From Beroe ovata (lineage: Eukaryota; Ctenophora; Nuda; Beroida; Beroidae): DNA of 45,401 nt. The notes under the pieces were generated by a model, which was not told the origin of the DNA, searched no databases, and saw nothing but the letters and a program-made list of their open reading frames with translations. The stretch lies in the NCBI GenBank assembly GCA_946803715.1, contig CAMPET010000047.1, positions 228,435 through 273,835 of the forward strand, given 5' to 3'. Shown here one piece after another: positions 31,994-41,486 of the stretch (the stretch's first letter is position 1; each line of letters begins with the position of its first letter). The position numbers and the translations under genes were made by a program.

Positions 31994-34459
31994 TGGAACT
32001 TATTGTTAGGACGGAATTGGAAAAACATTGTGGTATATGAGGTGGTGATACTTGGTTGTCTGTCCTTGTTCTACGGTGGTAGAGTTGTATGATCTGTATT
32101 CTGTCGGTATATGAATATGGTACATTGTACAATGTGTAGTAATTTAGATGTACTGTGTATCCTCTCAAAGCAACGATTTATCAGTTGAAATGAGCTGATT
32201 TTTGACAACCGGTCTGTTCAGCAATTCATATTTGACAATTATAGAATTCAAGAATCTACCTATATTGGTACTACCTTATCATTGTAACCAGCTTTTTTGT
32301 TTCGGAGCTCGATTTTTGTATTGTACGACCAGCGTTCGATATTATATGAAGTATAGACGCTATTTAATTAGGCTGTGAACAGAATGACACACGCTGAATG
32401 TCTTGACACACGTCTGTGCCACATATTGTTAGGTGATTTTTGTCGTCGCTGTATTGCAAACTATTTAATGGTTATACGAACTTGAGGTGAACTAGTTGTA
32501 CGAAACCTGAATGGAAGACGTCCATCTACTATCAGGCCATTCCCTAATCTGTTATTCATCCCTAATCTACTATTTATTCTCAAATCTGCTCGGTACCATA
32601 GTGTTGGAGTGGCGTCTTCCATTCTCCAATGCTCTGTGTAATCTCTGCTAGCAGGATTTTTAAGAAATATCATTATTTAATTCCATCATTAAGTTTGAAA
32701 TCATAAAATTCTAATTTAATTTTCAATGGATTCGTATTACTGATCTTATGAAACAGAATTTGAATCATTGCATCCAACATTTGCATTAATTTCTATTGTT
32801 ATGAAACCCAGCTGGTTTCTGAAAGCTAATCATTTCCTATGTTCAGTGATAGGAATGTCAATGATGACACTATTCTTCATTCCATGTGAGTATGCATTTG
32901 ATTACTATTTATAACTGATTACCGATACGTATGAAATTGATTTGGCAGAGATTGTTCTGCCTGCATTTTTTGTAGAGCTGATCCGGTATATCAGTTATCA
33001 CTTGACAGTCGATAGACTGATCGATCAGTGGGCCCCGTAATGAATTGGGTTAAGTGTAAGTTCATGGGACCTAAGTTCTTTCAATCGAAACAGAAACTGC
33101 AAAACTACACACGACCTGTTGCTTCTGGTATGGCTTATTAATCAGGAGATATGGAAAACTTAATCATTGTATTTCAAAACTGGGTCTCATTATCAATGGT
33201 CAAAATGGCACCCTTATAATGTAAAGAACATTATAATGGTCCATTGAATTCCGTAATTATCGTTCCTGAGTTCTATCAGTTTCTATGATTTGAGTTTTGA
33301 TTCCGGTTTTTGGTCAGTGAAAGCTTCATCAAACTATGAATCAAACCTGGAAGTTTGTGTTGGTGATACGTCAAGGGAACCTTCATTTGTGTGAGCTACT
33401 CAACGATTGAGCCTCAGTGACAGGATGTTTGTTCTATCCCTCTATGCAAGCAGAAAATCATCGTATTTCACACATTTAACTATCAACATTGATATTCCAT
33501 TGTAAGCACACGGTAGGTTTCAAGACAAATTTCGTCAGAGACACTCATTCCACTCTTGATATTTCATTGTATGAACCTGGTATGTTTCATGAGAAATTCC
33601 GGATATTTCCGTCAGAATGTACTCACTTGTTCATCTGCGTAAGGGAGTCGCTAATTTCTGGAATTACCCTCAGGCGTATCTACTGACAGAGAAGGAGTGG
33701 TGACGACAAGCGAATACTCCCGTTGATTGTGGCACACTCTACGACAAGACCGCACTGCTTTCGTTTCGCTTTTGATGGCTCACTTCTGAGCCGAATTGAT
33801 CCGATATTTGCTTTCATATTACCAATATAACCAAACTGTGGCAAAATATCGAACTCATATACGTTCAGAGTTCAGTAGCGTTGTGTAGAAACCATTTTTA
33901 ATACCAACCGTGATGGTGTGGAATCCAGATTAAGTCTCACATATTGTGTCACAGATAAGTGACACAGTAATGAACTCGCATGCGCGCGCATCAACTAAGC
34001 GTAGCGCGCGAGGACTTTTCCATATACCGCGTCACTCCTATCTTAATTTCGTAAAGACACGCTCTTACACAATCACTCTTTGTAGAAATTAGGCGAGTCT
34101 AAAATAGGCGGGGTGCAGTTCATTCCTTTTTATGGTATTCCCTAAAAGACACGAACTATCAAACCCCTTTTCAAACTACCCCTTCCTTACGCTGAGGATA
34201 TTACCAAACTCGTGATAAATGAGTGGCGCGTTGGTGCTCTCGAGTGCTTTACGAAATCTCAAGCAATGGGGGGATTTTGTGCCGTTAAGGTCTGAGTGCC
34301 GAGTTACAACGCCCTATATATCCAATATATCCCAAATATCTGGCCATGGAATTTGGGGCTCATGGAATAATATCCTTGTTTACGTATGGTTCAATCAATA
34401 CTTATCGTCTACTGATTGAGCTCTTCTGATTGCAGGGAATGGTACACGGTTAGGAAACA
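31994..34459. other. 2.5 kb AT-rich intergenic region
   Basis: No supported gene. It contains the SLBP 3' UTR, an imperfect duplication near 33488-33590 (tgatatt.cattgta words) and a GC-rich palindromic patch at 33975-34012 (gcatgcgcgcgcatc). A possible spliced leader region for ZF-B ends with gattgcag at 34436 and ttag at 34453. Confidence 0.5.
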
Positions 34460-37400
34460 ATGCAATCATCATCTGGTGTGCGTCCCAACTTCGTTTGTAC
34501 GGTCTGTCACCAGCAGTATGACGCCTTGTACGATTTCAAGCAGCACTTAGAGAGTCAGGAGCATGAACTTGCCTACGGGATCCGACTGAAGAATTCCAGT
34601 GTATGTGATGTTACTGCGCGGCGCGACCGCAGAGAGTGCTTACACGCTGCGCGCGTCATTTTGAAAATAGAGTGGGAGGCGAATGATGTGTGCACAGTTT
34701 GTTTGGAATAGTTTCCTGAAAATCGTAATGCTTCAGGTTGGTTCTTACTTCTGCAACTGCTGTCACATCTGTGTCAATACGCTGCTTATCTGGAAAAGCC
34801 ATATCATGGGAATGAAACACATGAAAATTGCCTGTAAGTCACGTCTAATATCTGTGGACAAAGCTCCTATATTTACCTTGGCTCCATTTGAATTATGATG
34901 AGTTAACCTCAACCTAACTTTCAGGCGCATTTTCTTTGGCGTACTCTAACTTTGACTTTGACAAGCCGGCTCGAGTATCTGATGTCGGAGTGCTCGATCA
35001 GAATGTCGAAATACCCGAATCACTACAACGATCTACAGGAAAACCAAGCACTCACGTGAGTCTATATCGAATATCGAGAGAATGAGTGAGATATTAAATC
35101 GATAACTAAGTGAGAATAAATCGATAACTAAGTGAGAATTAAGGGATCTATGGCTTGATGAAAATTGAAAACTGTCTTCAGATGCGGACTATGGACTCGT
35201 CAAGCTATGTAATAGGCGTGACGGACATTGATTACAATGGACCTGGTCTTTACCACTGTCGGCTTTGTGACGATCCTTTCAACGAGGGAAACAAAACGCA
35301 GCATCTGACTTCCACTCGCCACCGAGTTAATGTGAGCTTTGTCTGCATCATAGCGAAAATACGACGAAAACCGTCATCGATTATTGATTGTTCCCATGTT
35401 TATCGCAATTTAATGTTCAGCATTCTTTTTAGGTCTTCAGAAGGTGGGATATGGCATTGTATGAGGAGGCGATGAATGTTAAAGACGTAGGAAAGCCCGA
35501 ATTCTCAGAGAGATGCGAATCTATCGCAGCAGATATCTTCCCCGTGGAACAAAATGTTCTTAACAAGGTGAGATCGGGAGTTATTTCTAGAGAAAGGGTT
35601 GACCACCTCTATGATATGATCAATAGATGATATATCATATTTCACTACCAGTTGGAATTGTTCTGTGAATAACTGCTTGATCCAATATATATCTTGGGAT
35701 TGAGGAAGTATATTGTTTCCTGGAAACCAAACAAAGCAATGCCTCAATTATCCCCTCTTCAAAGATATGATCTCATTATCTAATTGCAATATTGCGATAT
35801 ATAGCCGGTAAAATTCTTTCTTATTCGTACCCGGGGTGGCGGAATTGGTAGACGCACCAGCTTCAAGCGCTGGCGCCGCAAGGCGTGCAGGTTCAAGTCC
35901 TGCCCCCGGTATTTTTTTTTCCAAAATTTCCCCAGATTTGACTTTGATGCTGTTTGCTATCAGGAACAGACGCTGCTGTTCAGGAGAATTATGGGAATTG
36001 ATGCTACTCTGGATGAGAGATTCGCAGAGCAGAAGAACCCAGCTCCTGCGAGACCCGGGTATCAACCCGGTATGGGGGCACGACAGCCCCAGGTAAACGC
36101 TCTGCCATCTCACTTGCTTTACTTGCTGATCACGAGATTTCGATTTCTCAAAAATTCATATTTGCAGAACAACCCTTCATATAATGATGGACAGCGACCT
36201 ATGCAGCCAGAAAGACAGATGCAGCCAGAAAGACAGATGCAGCCAGTAAGACAGATGCAGCCAGAAAGACCGATGCCGCAAAACCGCGGACGTGGAATGG
36301 GGCGGGGTCAGCATGGTGGACCCGGTATGGCTCGGGGTCAACCCGGCGTGAGAAGAGGTTTATCACATGGTGATATGAGAGGACCGCCTGATAGAGGAAA
36401 CCACTCCCAGCAGCAGCTACAGCTGCAGGAGCAGCGATATGATCAGAGGAGAGGAGGACCACCTCTTGGGAGGGGAGGTCATGTCCATTACAGGTGGGAA
36501 ATACCAGACTTAGTGAGATGATTGTGTTTTAGAAAACACTTGGGATGATTACTCTCCATTCATCAGGGGTGGTCACAGTGGGATGCAGAATATGGATAGA
36601 GGGATGCAGAAGCCTGGGAACAAGCAAAAAGAGGTTTGAAACTCATATTCCTCTATTTTGAGTGACTTCAAAATGTTTCATGACTATGTGCTCTCTATAA
36701 CCAAAACATATTAGGTTGTGCTAAAGATAAACTCGGATGTTAAGTGTGACATAGCTCTGGAATGTGTACGGGCTCTGATGCAGAACATGAACATCTACCA
36801 GGCCGAGACTAGGGATAATTCATTTACCAGAGTAGAAGTTCTGAAAGCCCAAATACTTTTTGATGAGGTTTGAAATCAGTTCATCACATGAATGAGTCCT
36901 AGATAACTAGTTCTTCTCTGATCTTACTCCTGTTTCAGATCATCAAGATGGCGTATCCACCATCAGCTAAATCAGCTGTAACAGATGACAACTATATCAC
37001 CATGTTCCAAAACGGACGATTGACGCTCAAACGAAAGGAGGAGATCTTGCAGCACAAAAAGGATAATTCCCTTGGGAATAAGGACGAAATGAAAGCACCC
37101 GCATCGAAGGAGCCTAAGCATCATAACCGGGGTTCGAAAGAGATACCCCCAGCTAAAGGTGAACCCATAAAATCCATTGTACCACCAACGGAACCCATGC
37201 TACCTCCACCGATTCCTGGAGTTATGCCAGCGATGCCCCCGCTAATGCCACCCGAGATAAGAGCAGGAGGGCCGATGATGCCAGCAGATCTCAGGGGAGG
37301 ACAGATGCTGCCACCACCTGATTTCAGAGGAGCGCCTATGATGCCACCTCCCCAAGCCATGCTGGATCCCTGGGGAAGACCAATCATGGTCCCACGAGAC

Positions 37401-38075
37401 ATGCACGGTGTTCCGTTCCTCCCTCCCCCTGATTTCTACTCTTCCAGGAGGAAAGATGGTAGGGAGTCCTCCCCAAGAAAGAGAACTCCTTCCCCACCGG
37501 CAGCTGGATCAGATGGTCCACGTGACACGAAGAGGAATAGATCCAGGACACCGGACAGAGTTGTCACTCTCAAGGAGAGACTTGGTGCCAAACCTGACAC
37601 GGACACTAGGACATCACGGTCCCCGACGAGGAAAGCATCTCCGAGAAGATCTCAAAGTCGGCGATCCTCTGACAGGAAATCACCTCCTACAAGAAGGTCG
37701 CCAATTAGAATGTCACCAAACAGAAAGTCTCCTGGTAGGAAGTCTCCTATTGCTAAATCTGCGAGTAAGAAGTCTCCGAGTAGGAAAAAGTCGCCTGTTA
37801 GGAAGTCGCCTGTCAGGAAGTCGCCTGTCAGGAAGTCGCCTGTTAGGAAGTCGCCTGGTAGGAAGTCGCCTGGTAGGAAGTCACCTGGTAGGAAGTCTCC
37901 AAAGAGGTCTCCTCGACGCGGATCCAAGACAACTAAGAAACGGTCCCGATCCCCAGATAAACGAAACAGAAGAAGTCCACCCCGAAACAACGAAATGGAA
38001 ACGATGGAAGATGGAGATGGAACTGTCTTCTTGGATGAGGGAGCTTATGCTGAGTTGCTCAATTCACTGGGATAG
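34460..38075 (+). CDS. Three-zinc-finger (U1/matrin-type) RS-rich protein ZF-B, paralogue of ZF-A
   Basis: Ten in-frame exons: 34460-34600, 34737-34833, 34925-35055, 35182-35331, 35433-35567, 35964-36092, 36168-36493, 36567-36633, 36715-36867, 36939-38075; about 821 residues. Fingers: CTVCHQ...HLESQEH, CNCCHI...HIMGMKH and CRLCDD...HLTSTRH. Finger 2 shares IWKSH with ZF-A, and the lead-in to finger 3 (IGVTDIDYNGPGLYHC) parallels IVGTNCLKINGPNHFHC. Next come a MQPERQ hexapeptide repeat, Arg-Gly-rich tracts, a helical block, a Pro/Met-rich block and an RS-like C-terminus with tandem KSPVRKSP and KSPGRKSP units. It is probably a nuclear RNA-processing factor. Intron 35568-35963 contains a tRNA gene. 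Exact family not recognised. Confidence 0.8.
35830..35911 (+). tRNA. tRNA-Leu (anticodon CAA) of bacterial type, in a ZF-B intron
   Basis: A class II cloverleaf. Acceptor stem 35830-35836 with 35904-35910, six of seven pairs (first pair C/T mismatched). D stem gcg/cgc with loop GAATTGGTAGA. Anticodon stem ccagc/gctgg around TTCAAGC (anticodon CAA at 35864-35866). Variable arm cgcc-gcaa-ggcg and T arm gcagg-TTCAAGT-cctgc complete it. The D arm (GGCGGAATTGGTAGACGC) and GNRA-capped variable arm are typical of bacteria, not of eukaryotic cytosolic tRNA-Leu. No CCA is encoded; base 73 (A) is followed by nine T, a good Pol III terminator. Internal A box (TGGCGGAATTGG) and B box (GGTTCAAGTCC) are present, so transcription by the host is possible. 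Confidence 0.9.
36190..36275 (+). repeat. 18-bp coding repeat (MQPERQ)
   Basis: Four copies of atgcagccagaaagacag-like units lie within ZF-B exon 7. The period is a multiple of three, so the frame is kept. Confidence 0.9.
37735..37905 (+). repeat. 15-bp coding repeat (KSPVR/KSPGR)
   Basis: About ten units of aagtcgcctgttagg lie in the last ZF-B exon, giving repeated Ser-Pro sites flanked by Arg/Lys. Confidence 0.9.
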
Positions 38076-38448
38076 ACCCATGTGCGACTCTTGCATTATT
38101 AAAGGGTGAAATATTGATGACAAAATTGTTAAGATCGCCAGAGACTTATTAAGGCATTGACACTTGCCTTTTCTTGATTCAAAAGTAGTGGCTTCACTAG
38201 TTTCAAGAACCGATATCTATAACAGATTGCATTCGGGATGTTGTTTACCTGTATCTGTTGGTTTTCTTACTTCAATTTTTTCGAATCGATCACTCTGTGA
38301 ATTGGAAATACACCGTTTATTGGAAACATACGATTTAATTCACTATGCCACTTTTATATTTTATAACCTTAACCTCATCTCCGTTTTAGCTTATGTCGTT
38401 GCCAACTGTTGAGTGTTGAGTTGAGACCTGAACAACCAATAGCAGGAT
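38076..38448. other. Intergenic region ZF-B to ARL16
   Basis: The 3' UTR of ZF-B. No gene. It ends with aaccaatagcag, 3 nt before the ARL16 ATG. Confidence 0.5.
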
Positions 38449-39650
38449 ATGGAGTGTCTGGTTATTGGGTGCCCAGGTGTTGGGAAGTCAACGCTCTTGG
38501 AGAGGTAACATTCATACGCTCTATAACCGCTGATATATGGCCATAGTAAGTAGATTTGTGGAAATTGGAAGTGAGTTCTCAATCAATCGCATTGAGAGAG
38601 CGAATGCCGCCCTTCTCAGACTAAGCTGTGAAGATCCCACCATCGACAGAACTCTCCCTACTCTAACACCAACAGTTGGCAGCAATGTGAAGGACATCAC
38701 ACTATCGAAACGGAAATGTGTGCGACTGAGAGAAGTAAGTTACAGTTTGGAATAGTATTCAGTCTGTTTGATATCTACCCGCTGATTGAACGGTTATTGA
38801 GGCGAATAGCGAACTCTATAAAGCGGTTCGGACAAATGAACTGGGTGTGGAAGCCCTATCCCGGCGCGACCGGGAAGGAAATCAGTTTAATATCCATGAT
38901 GTGTAAAATAACTCATGCTTTCAGGTCAGCGGGTCTCTCAGACAGACATGGAGTCAGTATTACCAGGAGGCCAGAGTGATCATTTTCTTGGTCGATCTCA
39001 CTAACAGATCGCAGGTATCATGAACACTCCATCAATCCTCGCATAAGATCTCTAAGTTTCCAATAAGTCACTTTTATTCGTTAAATTCGTGATTATCGAA
39101 GAACAAACGCTCCTCCCCAGTTCTGCACGAGTCAAGTTGAGCTAATCAAGCTCCTTAACAACCCCATAGCACAGACAGTGCCTGTTCTTCTGCTCTTCAC
39201 TAAATGTTGCTCTCCCCTTGCCGAGGACTTGACCCGTATCTACAACATTTTCGACTTCAGTGGCATTCTCAACTCTTCATCCACCTCGATTAAGGTGAAA
39301 TTACTGGATGAGAGTGGTATTTTCTAATTCAGGTGTTTTTAGACAGGAGTTTTTGCACCGTTAAAGTGGTTGTTGTGGTGTGGTTGTTGTGGTGTGGTTG
39401 TTGTGGTGTGGTTGTTGTGGTGTGGTTGTTGTGGTATGGTTGTTGTGGTGTGGTTGTTGTGGTGTGGTTGTTGTGGTGTGGTTGTTGTGGTATGGTTGTG
39501 GTGTTGTTCAATGTTCATGATATCGTTGTCAATGTTGTCAGATTGTTATCCGGAAAATACCATCCTCAGGTCCTAGAGGTTGACTTGTCCGAACAGAGCA
39601 GTGTTGAGAGTATTCTTTCGTGGGTGAGAGAAAAGTATAGCGTCAAGTGA
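38449..39650 (+). CDS. ARL16: ARL16-like small GTPase
   Basis: ARL16 is an atypical ARF-like GTPase linked to cilia and Golgi traffic. Exons 38449-38504, 38554-38734, 38925-39014, 39121-39294, 39570-39650; 193 residues, close to the family length. P-loop GCPGVGKST (residues 7-15) and switch-I Thr in LTPTVGSNVKDI. The usual DxxG is replaced by a REVSGS-type motif, as in ARL16. WSQYYQEARVIIFLVDLTNRSQ-like strand and helix follow, then LLLFTKCC at the NKxD position (degenerate). The first intron is only 49 nt if the acceptor gtaagtag is used, the least certain junction. Intron 4 holds a tgtggtgtggttgt minisatellite. Confidence 0.85.
39366..39503. repeat. 15-bp minisatellite in ARL16 intron
   Basis: About nine copies of ggtgtggttgttgtg with occasional a for g, between ARL16 exons 4 and 5. 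Confidence 0.95.
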
Positions 39651-40594
39651 TACACTGTTACCGGCAAATCTCGACGAATGATACCAGTTCATGATACCAA
39701 CACTCAGACTTAGCAAGACCACTTACCTACCGTCGTCATCAAACTGCAGAATCACGAAGGACTTGATTTTTTGCTGGATCCATCTAGGCATGCGTATTCC
39801 CGATACAATAATAACATTACCATGGACGTGAGGCCTTGACAGAGTGACACATTTGAAATGTCTGACATGAGGAGAGTTTGTGTCAAATCCTGGCAAGGGT
39901 AATCAGTTTAGCACAAGACACTCACAGCCAAATGCTGCGATTATGAATGCTCAGCTGTTCGGGTCCTCGTTTATAAGGAGCAGACGTTAAATAACGGACG
40001 ATCTGGGTGACGATATATACTTGGGAGTCCTAGCACTCACTAGCAGGTGTTGGCCTCTGGGGACCCGGCGAAAAGGTTTCAGATCCTACTGAGACAAGAA
40101 ACCGGTGATCACAAAAGAAGAAAAGACGATCTGGACGAATAACCACTAAGAGCACCGTCTTTACCATGATGTTCAGGCTCCTTGTCGCAGTCTGTACTGT
40201 GGACTACAGTGTGGTGATCACAACTCTGAGTTCAGGGTATTCTACTGTACACCCCTTTTACTCCAGCATGAGCATTGTGCAAGCTCGCGGGGGCTTGCTC
40301 AGTGAAGTTGAACTATAAGTATACGTATAACTAAGGTACGTATAACTAAGTATACGTATAACTAAAAGTGCGCAGGAAGGTCATCCTGAAAAACACTGCT
40401 TAACCCTCCTGCGCCATGCCACACATGCAACATGGATCACGTGGTTCATTTCAGAATTCAGAAAAACACTAGAAGTAGATAGGAATAGATCTTGAAAATT
40501 TGACTTTTTAATTTTAGCGTGTCTTGACTTTAAAATTGAAAATTGAGTTTGAATATTGACAGTTGAATATTGACAAATGAAATTTTGTGTGCTC

Positions 40595-40735
40595 TTTGCC
40601 TGTCGATGATAGAATGTAGACGGTCTTGCCTGGTACGCTAGGCCCTGCTGCAGCTGTCGTGAGCTGCGAAGCAGCTAGCGCCGCGTTAGCAGCTAGCGCC
40701 GCGCGCGAGACCAGGATCTATCATCGACAGGCAAA
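40595..40735. mobile_element. Foldback element with TTTGCCTGTCGATGATAGA arms
   Basis: The arms 40595-40613 and 40717-40735 are perfect 19-bp inverted copies. The interior has the tandem word agcagctagcgccgcg and is strongly CpG-rich against AT-rich flanks. The arm core TCGATGATAGA is shared with the element at 22201-22415. Confidence 0.75.
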
Positions 40736-40742
40736 CTTGAAA

Positions 40743-40885
40743 CTTTTTACGACTCTTCGAATTTAATCACCGAGTAAAATGAGGAGCGCGCAAAGTGTGT
40801 GCATTTGCACGTTATGATAATCATTGTGCACACGTTGCGCGCCTCTTATTTTACTCGGTATTTTACTCTGGAAAGTCGTAAAAAG
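40743..40885. mobile_element. Second foldback element, adjacent
   Basis: The outer arms ctttttacgact / agtcgtaaaaag are perfect over 12 bp (40743-40754, 40874-40885). The inner arms ccgagtaaaat (40770-40780) and attttactcgg (40848-40858) continue into paired gcgcgcaa / ttgcgcgc and gtgtgca / tgcacac, so the element folds into one long, slightly interrupted hairpin. Confidence 0.75.
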
Positions 40886-41486
40886 GAGCTTTAGCTCCAA
40901 ACTACGGAGCCCCGCAACGCGTGCTGAGCTGGAGTGTTGCTACTGGGCACGCCCGCACGCAGCGCGGGAATATAAATCACATGGTTACCAATTTACCATT
41001 GGGCAGTGATTGTTGAAATTAAATCAGGGGCGCGGCCCGCGCATGTTGTGCGCATGTCCCAAATTCAAAGTACAACACAGTCAAAGTCAAACTAAATAAT
41101 CTGAACTAACTCAAAGCTGAGAAAATTTAATTTCAAATGTCAAAACACTCAATTATTGACCACTCCAATAGATATTGACCACTCCAATAGATATGATTTT
41201 AATCGTCAAGGCCAAATCTATAGTACATTATAACTATCTAGCAATATCATGTAATCAGATTTTGCATTAATTCTAGATGTGCTACTTTGCTTCTCCATGC
41301 ACACAATAAAAACATTGTGATCATGATTTAATTTAATCATGTGATCATGATTTAATGCAAAAGAATTAATGTCAATTGAATTGACTCAGTTCCTTGCATA
41401 AAATGCTCAAAATGTTAGTTTAGGTGAAACATGATGCCATTAGTGATGTTTGGAATGGTTTCTATCTGAAGTAGACCAGTTGAATA

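Larger units (their letters stand above)
39651..41486. other. 1.8 kb intergenic region with foldback elements
   Basis: No supported gene. It contains a tandem tacgtataactaag tract (40313-40362), two adjacent foldback elements (40595-40735, 40743-40885), a small hairpin ggagctttagctcc just after them, a 19-bp duplication ttgaccactccaatagata (41156-41195) and a duplicated gtgatcatgatttaat (41318-41356). Confidence 0.6.

Noticed and set aside
32802-32886. Small hydrophobic frame (MKPSWFLKAN…) ending at a GTGAGT donor
   Set aside because: Both nearby acceptors would create an immediate stop codon. No other support for a gene.
34219-34419. Frame MSGALVLSSALRNL… upstream of ZF-B
   Set aside because: It stops before the ZF-B start and shows no family features. 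At most it is part of the ZF-B leader.
39367-39650. Val/Trp/Cys-rich frame before the last ARL16 exon
   Set aside because: It is translation of the tgtggtgtggttgt minisatellite; only 39570-39650 is coding, in the ARL16 frame.
40824-41009. Frame MCTRCAPLILLG… over the foldback elements
   Set aside because: It lies in the arm of a hairpin element and has no coding character.
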